Positions 13,001 through 25,275 of a stretch of 64,000 nt of DNA are shown here, piece after piece. Each line of letters opens with the position of its first letter. Position 1 is the first letter of the stretch. The translations under genes and the position numbers were made by a program. Below the pieces are notes generated by a model. That model saw nothing but the letters and a program-made list of their open reading frames with translations. It was not told where the DNA came from and did not search any database. The stretch covers positions 372,001 through 436,000 of the forward strand of contig OU744448.1 in NCBI GenBank assembly GCA_916610825.1, given 5' to 3'. Source of the stretch: Haliclystus octoradiatus (taxonomy: Eukaryota > Cnidaria > Staurozoa > Stauromedusae > Haliclystidae).

Positions 13001-16000
13001 TTAAATAGTTTCTCAGTCTCTTAGCACCAACCAGTTGTAGGAGAGAAGCATAAGGAAGTTTCTTAATGACCAACCAGGATGCTTAGCAAGCGTACTGGGA
13101 TCAGAAAAACCAACAACAACCTAAACAAATGAACTCATAATCATTAACATTGTCATATGGTATTTAATGATCTAATATTAATTAGCCACACATGTGGCTA
13201 CACTATGAGATAGTAAATGAAATTAAATCTTAATTAAATCTACTCACACTGTTGTTTGGTTCGTTGCCATAGAAATCACACCAATCTTTGATCTGTGCAA
13301 CTTTAACATCTTCACCGTCAAGTTTGATGAGAAAGAATGGAAGATCTATTCAAAAATTGATATCAAAAATAGAAATTACATTAAAGACTCACATTACAAA
13401 TATCATCAAAGTTCTCAAAACATTTGACAGTTCAAATTGCTTAAAATGTCAACAAATGACAATTTTTGATCCTGTACAGCATTCTGTATTGTTCAGATAT
13501 ACGGCACTGTAATAAAATATCTAGATATCTGAATAAATTAGTCAGATATAATCGACATTTAAATTCTCCTTAAATCTGTCTGTGTGTTCAATGACGCATC
13601 ATTACGCAATCCTTACTGCGCGAAGGATGATGCATGATGTATCACTAGATTGGCCAGATTTTGTGCATGGTTTTAGGCTATTCAAATTATTAAAATGTAT
13701 CTTCTGCTGCCAATACAAGCATCCAATAAACTTTCCCGGTAAAATTTGTTGCATTGTATTCGTCAGCAGACATTCCGTACACTTAGCATGACAAAAAACT
13801 CCTATTAAGTAGGTAATCGCCTGTCAATTTATTCAAAAGAGGAAATAGCAGTGAAACGCGAAATAATAGCGTCACCAGAATCTACTTCAGTTTTCTTCAG
13901 ACCAAGACGATTAAAAATACTTTTGGCATTGATATGAACGGTAATGACGTGGACAGAATATCGTTTGCATTTGAATAACGGTTTACAGCAATAGTTTATA
14001 GCGTTACGGAATAATATGTATAAAACATAAAAACTCAGACAAAAGTTAAGATTAAAAACTATATATAAGTTTACTTAATAAAGAAATAGACGTTACTTTA
14101 TACAAATCTACTCAAACAATTAATCTTACTAAAATCAACTTACAACCAAAACTTGATCTATCATATCATACCATATCATAGCTCATAGAGAAAGCGTGTT
14201 TTGAGATATTTTTGCGTTAATAAACGAGTTTGTTGTTAGAGAACGAGTGGGTCTAAATTTCGATGGCCCACGAACAAAGAGTGATGTAATCATTTTAATA
14301 ATCATGTAACAGAACCTTTGTCTGGAACATCAATTATCTCTCATCAATTTCAAAACAACAATGATTTGTTTTCTAATTCAATGGGTCATTGCTTTTTCAT
14401 TAAATAGAATTTTAATGAAATTTGTTACGAATATCATTTAAAAATATAACGCTAAGAATTCAACATGTTTGCAATATTAGAAATATATAGTAAAAGTTAC
14501 ATCTAAATATAGCAAATCCCAAGCTGTTACTTTATTAATTTCTCAATTGAAGTTTCAATTACAGAGTATACATTTAAGTTGATTATATGGAAAAATATTC
14601 AATCTGTCGCAGCTCATCGCCATTTTCAAAACATATGTTCTAGTTGTTTGGCTAAAACCGTGCAGGTATATGTATATAGCCGCACACGTGCGGGTATAGA
14701 CCTATACCTCCACGCTTTTAGGGGTTGCCAGTCCTTTGAAAAAAAGTTTGTATAACTTAAAGGTTCTGAATAAATGATGATGATGATGATGATGATGCCA
14801 TGGAATTTCGTGGGTTGTCTTGACATAACTGCTAAACACGTGGTACAAATCCACCAGTCATGATCAAGTTTTTTTCAAGTGATTATTAACATTGTATACC
14901 TCCCAATCAATCAGAGGGATGTCACTTTTAAAGATAGGACGGGATTTATAGCCGGGAATTTGTGTCTTTATAACAAAATTAATCAGATTTCAAGTATGTT
15001 AGGTGGATTCTATTTCCACGCGAAAAAGGTGTGAAAATAGCCAGAAAGCTGTAATAGGCTATTTCCACGCTTGCAAAAGATTGTTTAGTGGCAGTGCTGA
15101 TGACACTTGGTAAATAATCCCACTGTTTGTAAAATCTCTATTGTTCTACAAAATTCGTCACCTTTTTCCGCATTCCATCAGTGGTGGGGAAATAAGAATA
15201 GTTATTATTTTAACATGGGTTTATTAGCGTTCATATAGTTAACGTAATAAATAGCGTGGATATAAGGCTAGAATATACAATAAAATAATCAGAAATTGAA
15301 AGTAAATACCATATCCCATTTTTGACGAGAGACCATCGTAAGCACCCTGAAGAAGTTTGATCTAGTAAAATATAATCAATTAAAATAAAGTTGTAATAGT
15401 TCATATGCCACCAAGTATAATTAATTACAACTTTAATTTATAATTAATAGTTAACCTGTGGTGCAGTCATAAACTGTGAAATTTGTTGGCATGACAACAC
15501 TTTTGAGGCAACGCTGTCATTGGAAACCAAGGCTGGAAAGGCAAACCAATAATAGTAGTTGTATTTTTTCAAGTCCTGGAAATTAAAAGTGAAAATAAAC
15601 AATTCAAAAAAATATATATTTGTTTTGTTTTGGATGCTGTCACAAAGTGGCCTCTGAATTTGGTACCCAGAAGGAGGCCCGTACAAAATTAGCATATTTT
15701 CAGATATCAATTGGTTTTCTTACTTTACAACATGTAATTCATGTAATTATGAACAACCCAAAATAAGTCATTTTCAAATATTTTTAATTACAAATCAGAG
15801 TTTCAACGCATTTTAGATTCAATTCCAAAATAGTTTTTGAACTAATAAAGAGAAAATTTGGTAAAACCCTGTTTGGGAATAATTTAAGCTGCATAACTTT
15901 ATTAAAATTGGTTTCTTAACCATAAAAAAATACATTATTCAAACGAGTACATATCGTTGCAAAGACATTCGTTGCGAAGAAAATAGAGCTCTCGTCGCTG

Positions 16001-18636
16001 CGAAGAAACTCATTGCGAAGAATGGTCCTTGCAAAGAAACTTGTTGCGAAGAAACTCATTGCGAAGAAACTTGTTGCGAAGAAAATAGAGCTCTCGTCGT
16101 TGCGAAGAAACTCATTGCGGAGAAAATAGAGCTCATATCGTTGCGAAGAAACTCATTGCGATGAACAGTCGCTGCGGAGAAAATAATTGTGAAGAATTTT
16201 CTTCTCAACGAGTTTCTTCGCAATGACATGTCCCCGACAAAAGAACAACTATGACAAACAACTATGGAAGCTACTAGAAACACAGCCCAACCTTACAGCA
16301 AATGTTAGCATTGAGAATCGTGATAGCTTTCTTGGATCTTCTAATGCTCTTCCAGATTCAATGTCATCCCAGATCTACGCAAGTAAAAATATGCACAGTA
16401 TTGTAAACAATATGTAGAAACTCAAATGTTTTGCAAAATCATAGTTCTATCACAAACTTGTAGCACGTAAAACAAATTACAGTAGTATTTTGGTATATAA
16501 AAATTAACACTTTGCACAAGAAAATTAGATCCTTGAAGAAAGAGTAAAAATATTAGCATATTTCACGTCTTTTGTTGCTTTTATAAATAAACTGCAACAA
16601 GATAATATGCCTGCTTTGATGACAGAGGAAATAGGTATTGTAATACAATCATAGATAATGGATCTACAAACCATGTTTGCTGTTGACTGTAAGATTTCTT
16701 TTTTATCACAAGTTTTAAATGCTTCAATTGTGTTCTTGTTACGAAGGGTTCCGTAAATAGGAAACACCCTTGGTGTAGTGTTTTGTGTGCTAAAAGTAAA
16801 ACATGATTCAGTATCAGCTACAACAGAGATTATTTTTGATTTGGTGGTAGGATAGGGTGCATTTTTGTTTTACTCACCATTCAAACCCATTGTAATCAAC
16901 ATTAGCACAGCACGGCAGACCATCAGCATCATCTTCAAGGCAATTTTGAAATTAGGTGCTAGGTAATATTTTGGTTCACAAATTGTATGAAAGTTTAAAA
17001 TGGTGCACACTACATCTAACTAGTCACCAGTCAATGCCTGAATCTAATTCTAATGTCCAATCAAAAAACTTTATTATGCACTTTTCACTCTTGGATCATT
17101 GGATGTGCTGATGAGTGATTTTCCCCGGTTCAAAACTCTTACGAAAGTTGTAACTTTTGTCGAAATGAGAAACACTATAGACAGTGATAAATAACAAAGT
17201 CTTGGCATTGATAACTTTTAAACACATAAATAAGGACCATTTACACTGCCGCAGAATAGGCATGGTAGGTTACTGGTCAATTAATGAAAACACATCAAAG
17301 GTGTGAAGGTATCAAGTGGTATTGAGCACAGGCCAAGCAAAAGCACTGTCAAAGCAGCCCTGTGCCGTTTTGCAGTATATAATTATGACATCATTGAAGA
17401 AGTTGTGTCTCTTTACAATGGAATTCTGAGGGCTTCTGACAAAATCAGTCACATAATAAAGTTTAGTAATCTAGAATCTAATCTAGATGAGGAATAAAGC
17501 ATATTTTCTTTCATATTTCTTATTTTTGTAGAAAATTATTGTAGTTTCTGACCTCTGTGGTATAAGGTTTAATAAATAAATAAAATGAGTCAAAAAAGAG
17601 ACATAGCCTACTGTTCTCCCTACTCCGAGTTGCACGCCATACGGCGATCATCAAGCAAGTAAAATTTAGATGTGTATTTTGTTACAGAAGGAGTAGGCCT
17701 ACAACTATTTAACTAATAGAAAACGGTGATCTAATTGTTTGCTCATAATTGGAAATCTTTTCATTTTACTTTTCATAGAACTACCCGAATTCAAATGTCG
17801 AGCAAATATCTGTGCTGTCTGAACAAGGCCGATTTTTTACAACAGAGTAGGAGCCATGTTCCAGTTTGCACAGGGGGGCATTTTTCAACAAGATCTCAGG
17901 GGTGTCCATTTAACCTTTGCCCGCAGGTGGGGGCGCTTTAATAATTTATGTTATCTTTCTTTGCGGGCGGAAAAACAATACTCTATAGATAAATAGTAGC
18001 AATAGGGTTCCCAGAAAAAATTTTCACGGGAAGCTCGAAATGCTTGAAATATTATCTCGGGGGTGGCTCTGCCATACCATAACCCTTGTAATCCTTCATC
18101 CTTGTATTACGAAACTTTATGTCAATTTCACGCCACACAAAAAACACATTTTAAGCCACGCCAAAATCCGCCAATAGTTAGTCGAAAACTATATCCGGCG
18201 TATAATAAACATACATGAAATCCACATGGCTGGCATACTCATTCTCATTAATTACTCTGCAAACTGGGCCTGGGCCCATATATGGGCCATGTCATGAGAG
18301 TTGGTCGAGATTTGTCTGTGCAAAGGAGCCTGGTAATTCAGCATTCCCATCAATACGAAACAGAATAAGTTCAGTAGCAAATACCGAAGGTTTTCGAGTT
18401 TTGATGGATTCATTATGCGTAGCCTCAGCCCTCAAGCCTCAGACATACAATTACATACGAAGTTTGAAAGGAGACAATCACATACCATTTACATAGTATC
18501 CAACGACATCGTTAGGTGTTTCATCTAGCTTGTAAACTTCTAGCTTATTTTTTGTCAATTTGTGCCAGAAACCGACATCAATTGCACTCGCAAATGGAAG
18601 AAACTGAAGAGGTTGATTATCACCATTATCCGCCAT
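10004..18636 (-). CDS. ATG7: Autophagy-related E1-like enzyme ATG7, 20 exons
   Basis: Cytosolic E1-like enzyme that activates ATG12 and ATG8/LC3 for autophagosome formation. Exons: 18636-18486, 16932-16878, 16789-16672, 16374-16297, 15575-15456, 15346-15310, 13345-13248, 13120-13032, 12952-12828, 12747-12657, 12575-12431, 12344-12186, 12092-12035, 11933-11797, 11711-11523, 11444-11329, 10990-10903, 10805-10725, 10642-10523, 10045-10004. All phases agree, giving 698 codons plus stop; human ATG7 has 703 residues. Landmarks: N-terminal [37 protein letters not shown], nucleotide-binding GSGTLG at 356-361, [26 protein letters not shown], and the catalytic cysteine at about C561 in [10 protein letters not shown]. 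The C-terminal IWELS followed by an acidic run matches the ATG8-binding tail. Introns hold a retroelement tail, a minisatellite, a MITE and a GATM fragment, none touching an exon. Confidence 0.96.
13346..15309. other. Large ATG7 intron
   Basis: Nearly 2 kb of AT-rich intron between the ATG7 exons at 15310 and 13345. The only recognisable content is a non-LTR retroelement 3' tail at 14726-14797. Short ORFs here do not resemble proteins I know. Confidence 0.5.
14726..14797 (+). repeat. 3' tail of a non-LTR retroelement with (GAT)n end
   Basis: The stretch from CAGTCCTTTGAAAAAAAG to GGTTCTGAATAAATGATGAT, ending in a GAT microsatellite, closely matches the end of the plus-strand retroelement at 19590-19663. 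It is a severely 5'-truncated copy. Confidence 0.65.
15957..16223. repeat. Minisatellite built on GTTGCGAAGAAAC-type units
   Basis: About 260 bp of imperfect 15- to 30-bp units such as TTGCGAAGAAACTCATTGCG and GAAAATAGAGCTC. The last unit (about 16201-16226) is inverted relative to the rest, giving a terminal hairpin. It lies in an ATG7 intron. Confidence 0.75.
17233..17700. mobile_element. Truncated copy of the 25276-26132 TIR element family
   Basis: It begins AGGACCATTTACACTGCCGC and continues with ACACATCAAAGGTGTGAAGG and CAGGCCAAGCAAAAGCACTG, matching the reverse complement of the right half of the element at 25276-26132, and extends with looser similarity to about 17700. The other terminal repeat is missing. 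It lies in the first ATG7 intron. Confidence 0.6.
17724..18345 (+). pseudogene. Duplicated GATM exon 4 fragment inside an ATG7 intron
   Basis: 17724-17868 matches the 3' end of GATM intron 3 plus the start of exon 4 (34000-34120), including the shared TTTCATAG splice acceptor. 18285-18345 matches the end of exon 4 and its donor (34125-34185), with GGTAATTCAGCAT. Intron sequence is included, so this is a DNA-level duplication and not a retrocopy. The copy carries an in-frame TAG where GATM has TAT, a substitution of the acceptor-adjacent G, and about 415 bp of unrelated sequence splitting the exon. It is broken and antisense to ATG7. It cannot be part of either mRNA as it stands. Confidence 0.75.
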
Positions 18637-19205
18637 GTTGAATCTTCTTGATGCTTTACGAATCTCCGACCCGACATTGATTCCGATTTAACCCCGAATG
18701 CGGACAGTCACCCGCCTTGGGACGTCCGATATTCACGATACATAACTTTTTTGTGTGTGTGTGTAATTTTATTTTGATTCGGTTGTCAATATGAGCAAAT
18801 TGCTCGTTTACATTGTTCCGAAATTATAATAACTAAAGTTAACCATTTTAACTGAAATGAATAAAATAAAGATATATATATATAGTGGAATGATAACTAA
18901 TATATTACATACATGTCAACTACTGTATAACTAAATTATATTAAGCATTAATGTCATTAAATATTAAAGTTTTTCTGTTTGTATTTTTGGATATATTATT
19001 GTATACCATTAGATATTTGATTTAATTTATCCTCTGAAAATCCATTTTGGAAATATTCTGTAATTCTAGATTTGAACATACTAGTTGTTTTTAAAGATTT
19101 GATCTCATCTGAAATATAACCCCACAGACGAGTACATACAGCAATAAACGAGCGTCTCATAAGTTCAGATCTGTATTTTTTTGTAATTAAACGCTGCTTG
19201 CCAGA

Positions 19206-19663
19206 GACAGAATAACCTCACACCAACTAATGCTCACTCACAAACTAAAATTCAATCTAGCTCCTCCTCTGCTCTCCCATATATTTCAACAACCAAATAC
19301 GACCAAGACAAGATCTCACACCCATAATGACATATACATCAAGTCAAGCCATCGCCACTCATTTCAATATGCTGGTGCTCACAAGTGGAATGATCTACCG
19401 TCTACAATGAAGGAGGTTTCCAAAAGGAAAAGTTTCAAAAGTCTCCTTGAGAAGCATTTAAATACCAATAAAATTACAGCATCTAATAACTGTTAAGTTT
19501 CGTATTTAATTAACCTTGCAGCTGTACATATATCTATGTATTATTGTAATCAATTATTTTATGTTTATTCTCTATTTTATTACGTAAATCAGTCCTGTGA
19601 AAAAAAGTTATTGTAAAACTTATCAGGTTCTGAATAAATGATTATGATGATGATGATGATGAT
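19206..19663 (+). mobile_element. 5'-truncated non-LTR retrotransposon 3' end
   Basis: An open frame to 19496 ends in the segment YAGAHKWNDLPSTMKE and SFKSLLEKHL, typical of the extreme C terminus of non-LTR reverse transcriptase ORFs. A 3' UTR follows, ending GGTTCTGAATAAATGATTAT and a (GAT)n tail. It interrupts the minus-strand element, whose coding pieces flank it on both sides (about 19200 and 19665). The 5' boundary is placed where the minus-strand homology ends. Confidence 0.7.
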
Positions 19664-19925
19664 TCGTTTTGCTAAAAAGAAACATTTCTTTGAAAGCCAT
19701 TGGAGTGCTTAAGTTTATCGCTTGATACGTAATTGATATAATTCGACTTGTTCTTCTGATGGATAGTGTTTGAAGATTTTCTAGTGCCTTGGTGATAGTC
19801 TGATTGTTTCGTGCTGAATTCAGTCTTATAGGATTGAGCTTTTCTGTTTACGTTCAAGTTTAATTAGATCAGTTTTGGATATTCCTGTGATTAATGATGA
19901 GCAGTATTCTAAATGTGGTCTCAGA

Positions 19926-21114
19926 CATAGGCGTAGGGGCACATTTCCAACCAGGGGGGCAAAAATGGTTTTGCCCAAAAAAATTTTTCCGGGAAATGTT
20001 GTTATAAGAGGTAACTCACATGCAAAATTGCAGAAGATTTATCACAGGATACAAACACAGACATCACAGGCCTCCTTCAGCCCCACAAATTTCTTAATAC
20101 TGTCATTAAATATTGAAACATATTCATTTTACATTCATTTTAAGCAATTATATGATTATATAATTTTTTACTGAATTCAAAAAGCCGTTATCAGCTATTC
20201 CATTCCTCCTGCAACTTAGCTTTACGGTGTAAATAATAACGTTCATTTCTCCCTGTAGTGGATTGTTATAAAGAACGTTTTAGTCATACCTGGCTCGTCA
20301 TATAGGCCATCCTATTTTAGGTATTTACTTTTATTTCCTGAGAATGTTTAGACACCTTAGAGCAGAATATTTTGCTGCATATAGCAGTGTATTTTAGGCA
20401 CCGTAAAATACACTTTCATATGCAGAACTGGGTTATGTATTCAATTTGAAAGAGCGAGACAAGCCTATTTTATGGCAAATAGTGATCTGCTTCACTAGTC
20501 CCTGTATGATCTGATGCGAAGAATTGTTGCGAGCAGAGCGAGCAAGAAAATTTGGATTATTGTTTACTGATATTTTTCAGGACAACGTTACGTATAACCT
20601 GCGAAATATTGAATGACTGAATAATTTCATTTGCAAAGAGATATAAGAAATAGCTTGATCTGCCCGAAAATTGACCTAAAAATTTCCAGTTACACATTTG
20701 GGTCAATGTAACATTTCTCATGTCATCACGGTCTTAATCTTTTTAGACGTTAATATATAAAGCGTGTAGATAAGTTCTGGATTTTTCATATTGCAAAACG
20801 AGTGGGGGTGGAGTCTTCAAAATAATTAAGCGATATAGCAACCATAATTATTGCATAAACTTATGAATATTAGATTGGAGCATGATAAGAAGATAGCTTG
20901 CCAGTAGGCTTACAATGCATAGTATACTCCTGTTCATAAAACTGTTTTTGTGAAGTGTTGAATTTTATTAATACACAATAAATTTTCTGAACACTTTCAC
21001 TGTACCACAAAAGACTTGCAATTTGTTGATTTGCCCGAAAAATTGCCCGAATTTTTTTCTCAAATGCGTTTGGGGGGGCAAATGCCCCCCTGCCCCCCAG
21101 CTCCTACGCCTATG
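19926..21114. mobile_element. 1.19-kb hAT-like non-autonomous DNA transposon with 8-bp target duplication
   Basis: The termini are inverted repeats CATAGGCGTAGG... (from 19926) and its reverse complement ending CCTACGCCTATG (21114). The subterminal regions are G/C-rich and inverted (GGGGGGCAAAAATGG and AATGCCCCCCTG). The perfect 8-bp duplication GTCTCAGA flanks it at 19918-19925 and 21115-21122; 8-bp duplications are characteristic of hAT and P elements. The interior has no transposase-like ORF. It sits inside the reverse-transcriptase frame of the minus-strand retrotransposon. Confidence 0.85.
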
Positions 21115-22575
21115 GTCTCAGATATGTTTTGTATAGCATTATAGACAATTTAGTGTCTATGATGTTTCGTAATTGTAGGAGTTGATGAAGACATAAATTA
21201 AATTTTCGTATAGAGTTTTGTAGATGTAATTTCATGGAAAGTTTCTGATCAATAATTGATCCAAGTATTTTGATGGAGTTAGACCACTCGATTGATTGTG
21301 TTTCCACTGCTATGTTGGTTGGAGGTGAATAGGAGTTATTATGATGAACAAGAAGTGCTTGGCTCTTTGATGGATTAAGAATAAGATCGTTGGATTTCAG
21401 CCAATTGCATACAATCGCAATATCTTTGTTTATCACTTTAACAGAATCTTCAGTAGACTTTGATGAATAATACAGGGTAGTATCATCGGCATATCTAACC
21501 AAAGAAGATGAAATGTTGAGCCATGATAAGTCAGCTACATAAATGTTGAATAGGATAGGGCCTAGAATTGATCCCTGTGGAACTCCCCTGCAAACAGATG
21601 TTGATTTTGATAGTTCATTTCCAATTTTTACTGATTGCTTTCTACTGTACAAGTAATTTTTTTAATAACAAATCGTGATGAACCATATCAAAAGCTTTTG
21701 ATAAATCAAGTGAGATGATCGCAGTCTTTTTATGGTTATCAGATGCAGCAGTACAGTCTTGAATTAATTTTATCAAAGCATGTTCCGTTGAGTGTCCTTT
21801 AATGAATCCAAACATATCACTAGGAAAGATTGATTTGAAGTGACATTGAAGTTGATTTGTTAATACCTTTTCAAATGTTTTTGATATATGAGTTAATATA
21901 GTAATAGGGCGGTAATTTATTTTATTAGTTGGATCTTTACTTTTGAAAATTGGTTTTATTTGACCAAATTTCCAATCTGATGGTATTTCATTAATTGTTA
22001 TTAGATGTCTGAATAGGTCTGTTATATGCACTGTTAAACTTGGTAAAATCGTTTTCAGGAAGGCTGAAGATAAATTATCCGCGCCAGTAGCTTTATTATT
22101 GCCGATTTGCTTTATTATCTTGGAGACGTCTTTATCGCATGTGTATTTGAAAGCAAAATCATTGTATGCATGTTTTGATAATGTTTGAATACTGGGATGG
22201 GATTCTAATTCATCATTTGTCCATTGAATTGGCTTCGGTACAGCATTATTAAAATGTTCTGCTAGAATATCAGCTTTTTCTTTATCGCATGAAATAATTT
22301 TATTGTTTTCTATTAGGACAGGTAGTGATAATAATTTGAATTTTCCAATGCCGGTTAATTTTTGTAAGTATTGATGAAACTTTGAAACGTCTGATGTTGA
22401 GTGAGATACTAAAAATGTTTGCATAGCTTTTCTTTTTCAAAATACTGACAATACATACATACTAATCTCAGTGATTTGTCAACATAAAATGAAGCAAACA
22501 TAGAAAGGCACCTCAGAAGAAAATTCGAAGGCAAAAATTACTCGCAGAGGTGGCTCGTAATTTAATGATGTCTTC

Positions 22576-22677
22576 TCGATTTCTCCTTACGTGTCTCCCT
22601 GGTGCCAAGTCCAACATCTTGACCGTCTCCAGAGATTACAAAACAGAGGAATGAGGGCAGTATGTAAAATTATCGCA
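22576..22677 (+). pseudogene. Reverse transcriptase fragment
   Basis: The plus frame reads YVSPWCQVQHLDRLQRLQNR followed by GMRAVCKI, typical of the segment after the polymerase domain of non-LTR elements (YCSPVW...LQKLQNRAMR). It is cut off at 22678 by a terminal-inverted-repeat element. Only about 34 codons remain. Confidence 0.6.
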
Positions 22678-23384
22678 CGCGGTGAAATTATTGTCACGCA
22701 CTGCGATATATTCACACTAAAATTACAATCAAAAGAAAAGCATTGCGCAAAAATAATTATAGGACGTTCTATAACTTATTTGGATCTAATTGGTATGAAC
22801 CTCAAATACTATTTCATCCTCCTTCATTTAGGCCTGCTTTCTTTAATCCACGGTATTTTGGCCTCTGCCATTCAAATCAGATTTTGTAATTCCTCTAAAA
22901 CGATGACGTAGCCATACGATCGGATTTAATATTGCTGATGATTTTGATTAATTTAACGCTGTGTGGATCAGCATTCAGCAATAACAAAATAATTAAATAC
23001 TACAGTATTGTTCAATAACATTCTGATACCAGTTGACATAATGGATATAATTATATTCAAAGAAAATGGCTTTGTTAAAAATAGTAATTGAAAAGACGCA
23101 TTTGTATAAATCATTTGACAGTTAAATATCAAGTACATAATTTAGACTAAAGTTATAGAAAATCGAATAATTGTTTTTATGCAATCTTTTCTTTTGATTG
23201 TAATCTCCTAAACTACTGTCATGCTCTCATTCTATGCGGAAAATAAGAAATAAGTTATTTAAAATGCGATGATTAAAATATTAAACACTATAATTTCGTA
23301 AACTAACATGCAAGCAACAATCTTCATAGTCAATGTGTTGTATATATATAATATATCGCAGTGCGTGACAATAATATCACCGCG
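22678..23384. mobile_element. 707-bp element with about 35-bp terminal inverted repeats
   Basis: The left end CGCGGTGAAATTATTGTCAC, continuing through GCACTGCGATATATT to 22712, recurs inverted at 23350-23384 with one mismatch. The interior is AT-rich and without a transposase ORF. No clear target duplication was identified. Confidence 0.75.
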
Positions 23385-24369
23385 AAGCTAATCAGGTTTT
23401 AAACAATGACTTCCGCGCCTCCGCTGTTTGGACCCACCGCACTTTATAGGTTTATATTTTTTTTATCTAGTCTTTTCAAATCACTACGATACATGTCTGA
23501 GTATAACATTCTAAGATGAACATTGATTTGTTAAAAGCCTGAAAATGAGGTACTTTTTAACATGAAACGATATTTATTTTATTATCTGTACGTAAAATAA
23601 GTTAAAATAATAATACATTGATAATCACGGTCGCGACTCAACTTGCTGTAATCAAATACTCACGAGTCCTGTGAGGATGAATTCCTGACTAAATGATGAT
23701 GAAAACGATTATATTAGTTTGCCGTGGATTTCGTCAAATGCCGCGGCAAACTATGTTAACTAAAAACAGGTCGCACGCACTTACCTAAATAAAAAATCGT
23801 GACGGAAGGGTGATTTTCGTTTTTCGACTGATGTTTAACGCATTTATTTTTATAATCAAAGGTGTGTTGCACGATTTTACGTTGTTAAAAATGTTGCGTG
23901 TCCATTTTATATTTTTCAAACAATGTGTGACAGCTTGATTTTTAATATCAATAATGTTTTTTTACGTTCTCAAGTCTCAACATGTTGCAGCGTTTTATTT
24001 TTTAATTTGCCGTGACCATAATGAAAAAGATACCCCAAATATATTTATGTGGATGACAGATTCAACCAAAAAAATGAAAATTTTTTTTTTTCATTGGCAA
24101 AATTTGATTTTCAAAATGAAAAAATTGCAAAGGCGTCAATAGGATACCTCAGACTGAGCATACCCTGAATATTTTTTTCTGGATTTTGAAAAAGGTACCC
24201 TTAATATTAGAACGTCCCCGTATACCAAAAGTATGGAAGTTACCTCCCGGGACTTAAGCGTATAATCATTTATTTGCTTAAGAAGAATCTAAAATGAATA
24301 TGTTTCAATTTGATGACGATATTAGGAGAGTTGTATGCCTATAATCCCCGCTATTCTACAATTTTCATG
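23385..24369. other. Non-genic AT-rich stretch
   Basis: No coding exon, RNA gene or clear repeat is seen. Short open frames (for example 23954-24142) are Lys/Phe-rich and look random. Confidence 0.4.
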
Positions 24370-24467
24370 TGAGTGAGAATTACCTCTTGTAAACACCTTT
24401 CCCGAAAAAGTTTTTCGGGCAAAACCGTTTGTGCCCCCCTAATTTGAAACGCGCCCTTACGCCTATG
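24370..24467. mobile_element. Orphan end of the CATAGGCGTAGG (hAT-like) family
   Basis: The stretch containing CCCGAAAAAGTTTTTCGGGC and GTGCCCCCCTAATTTG, ending CTTACGCCTATG at 24467, matches the subterminal and terminal pattern of the 19926-21114 transposon. A matching left end was not found nearby, so this is a truncated copy. Confidence 0.5.
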
Positions 24468-24807
24468 TGAGCTCCAGACATACAATAAATTATTCATGAT
24501 TTTACGAATAATATGTCATATATGTTAACTACTTTCAGATCGTTGAGTGTTATTATTGATATGTTATCTAGTAAGACTGTGCGGATAAATAACCTTCGAT
24601 CTATTGTTGGACACTGCAGAAACGTAAGTACAAACCTACGAAATTAATTGTGTAATTTCCTTCCATAGGGCGTAAATATGAAATTGGGCGCCTATTTTCA
24701 GCATTCATTAAAACTGCCAATAAGCAAAGCGACAGGTCAGCTTGACTTTCACGATACCAAACAATCAAAAAATAATATTATTTTTAACGTTTCGGCGGAT
24801 ACTGATA

Positions 24808-25103
24808 AATAGATAGATAGATAGATAATAAAAGGCAGAGAATCAGACAATCATGTCTGCTACTTGAAGTTTCACGCCGAAGCGATCATCAGGAACAACT
24901 CTTATTTATGCAATATCTATACCTTTTTTTAAACATTATACCAAAACATTCCAATTTACTGATAATTTGCTATATTCTTTTTCTCTATACCTTTTTTTAA
25001 ACATTTATACCAAAACATTCCAATTTACTGATAATTTGCTATATTCTTTTTCTCTATACCTTTTTTTTTAAACATTATACCAAAACATTCCAATTTACTG
25101 ATA
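24808..25103. repeat. (GATA)n tract and a triplicated 69-bp tandem repeat
   Basis: A short (GATA)n run occupies 24808-24828. From about 24915 to 25103 a unit of about 69 bp (CTATACCTTTTTTTAAACAT ... TTTGCTATATTCTTTTT) is repeated three times, the last copy incomplete, differing mainly in T-run length. Confidence 0.8.
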
Positions 25104-25275
25104 TGAAATCCTAATTGTGTATTAATCTATAAATATTAACTGTAGGCCTATATTCATCCATATATATTAATTATATATCTGACTATACATAATATAAATA
25201 TAAAATAATGAAACGTATCACAATAAACAGGCAAAAATTGCTTCTGGGGTTTCGTCAACCATGTTGAATAATATA

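Larger units (their letters stand above)
18996..22440 (-). mobile_element. Decayed non-LTR retrotransposon (reverse transcriptase), with two nested insertions
   Basis: Two adjacent minus-strand frames (22424-21642 and 21652-21110) encode reverse transcriptase, with NKATGADNLSSAFLK, ISLDLSKAFD, RGVPQGSILGPILFNIY and the catalytic YADD. A frameshift separates them near 21645. The frame stops inside a DNA transposon (19926-21114) and resumes on the far side at 19917. It decays through further frameshifts to about 19670 and is then split by a plus-strand retroelement. The C-terminal segment (RRSFIAVCTRLWGYISDEIK, about 19160) ends at a stop at 18996. No endonuclease domain is seen, so the copy is 5'-truncated. 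The family resembles the CR1/L2/Jockey-type elements; the clade is not assigned. Confidence 0.85.

Noticed and set aside
16525-16671. Coding extension of ATG7 exon 3 beyond 16672
   Set aside because: A proper exon at 16297-16374 encodes the expected conserved segment ([14 protein letters not shown]) in the right phase; the open frame here is intron.
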